A DNA stretch of 5,829 nt from Pyrinomonadaceae bacterium (lineage in GTDB: Bacteria; Acidobacteriota; Blastocatellia; Pyrinomonadales; Pyrinomonadaceae): assembly GCA_013813825.1 (NCBI GenBank), contig JACCRA010000009.1, forward strand, positions 1 through 5,829. Reading direction: 5' to 3'. Under the pieces are notes generated by a model. The model saw only the letters and a program-made list of their open reading frames with translations, was not told where the DNA came from and did no database searches. Below, one piece after another: positions 5,771 through 5,829 of the stretch (positions are counted from its first letter, which is position 1; every line of letters begins with the position of its first letter). The translations under genes and the position numbers were made by a program.

Positions 5771-5829
5771 CTAACTGATAAAGGTCGGGAAGAGGGCCGT
5801 CATGCCGGCGCCGAGCAGAATTGCTAAGA
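5771..5829 (-). CDS. C-terminal end of a probable membrane protein entering from the right edge, partial
   Basis: Read on the minus strand, the last 59 bases give 18 open codons, LAILLGAGMTALFPTFIS, followed by a TAG stop (plus-strand 5771-5773). The peptide is strongly hydrophobic, like the last transmembrane helix of an integral membrane protein. Codons are GC-ending where possible (GGC, GCC, CTC, TTC, CCG, ACC, ATC), matching the GC-rich genes on the left. It would converge with the beta-propeller gene across the palindromic element. The fragment is too short to name a family, and chance openness over 18 codons cannot be excluded. Confidence 0.4.
   Translation of the reverse strand, partial: LAILLGAGMTALFPTFIS

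Overview
The window looks like a piece of chromosome from a high-GC, Gram-negative-type bacterium that exports many hydrolases. Acidobacteriota of the Blastocatellia/Pyrinomonadaceae kind is my best guess, but no taxonomic marker is present. From 1 to about 3990 the DNA is very GC-rich with strongly biased codons. From about 3990 to 5760 it is visibly less GC-rich (single 60-base lines of 47-60% against about 70-72% in lines of the amidohydrolase gene), which suggests a different origin for that half.

Layout. Positions 1-2241 (minus strand) hold 747 N-terminal residues of a secreted M14 zinc carboxypeptidase-like protein that runs off the left edge. A divergent intergenic gap follows. A plus-strand pair comes next: a 73-residue four-cysteine zinc-ribbon-like protein (2360-2581) and, 41 bases later, a secreted metal-dependent amidohydrolase of the prolidase/imidazolonepropionase-like group (2623-3987). 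The exported carboxypeptidase and amidohydrolase could both serve breakdown of peptides or related amides outside the cytoplasm; this is inference from family.

Positions 4049-4416 have the layout of an integron gene cassette. A GTTAGGC core (4049-4055) is followed by a 57-residue two-helix membrane protein (4086-4259) and then an attC-like site (4314-4416). The R'' box of that site, GCCTAAC, is the exact reverse complement of the GTTAGGC at the other end of the unit, as expected for one excisable circle of about 361 bp. No integrase gene is in the window.

Directly after the attC core lies a gene for an exported NHL-type beta-propeller with a C-terminal membrane anchor (4445-5578). Positions 5579-5770 carry no gene but hold two stem-loops, one of them a long palindromic element (5665-5740). 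The last 59 bases look like the hydrophobic C-terminal end of a minus-strand gene that enters from the right edge.
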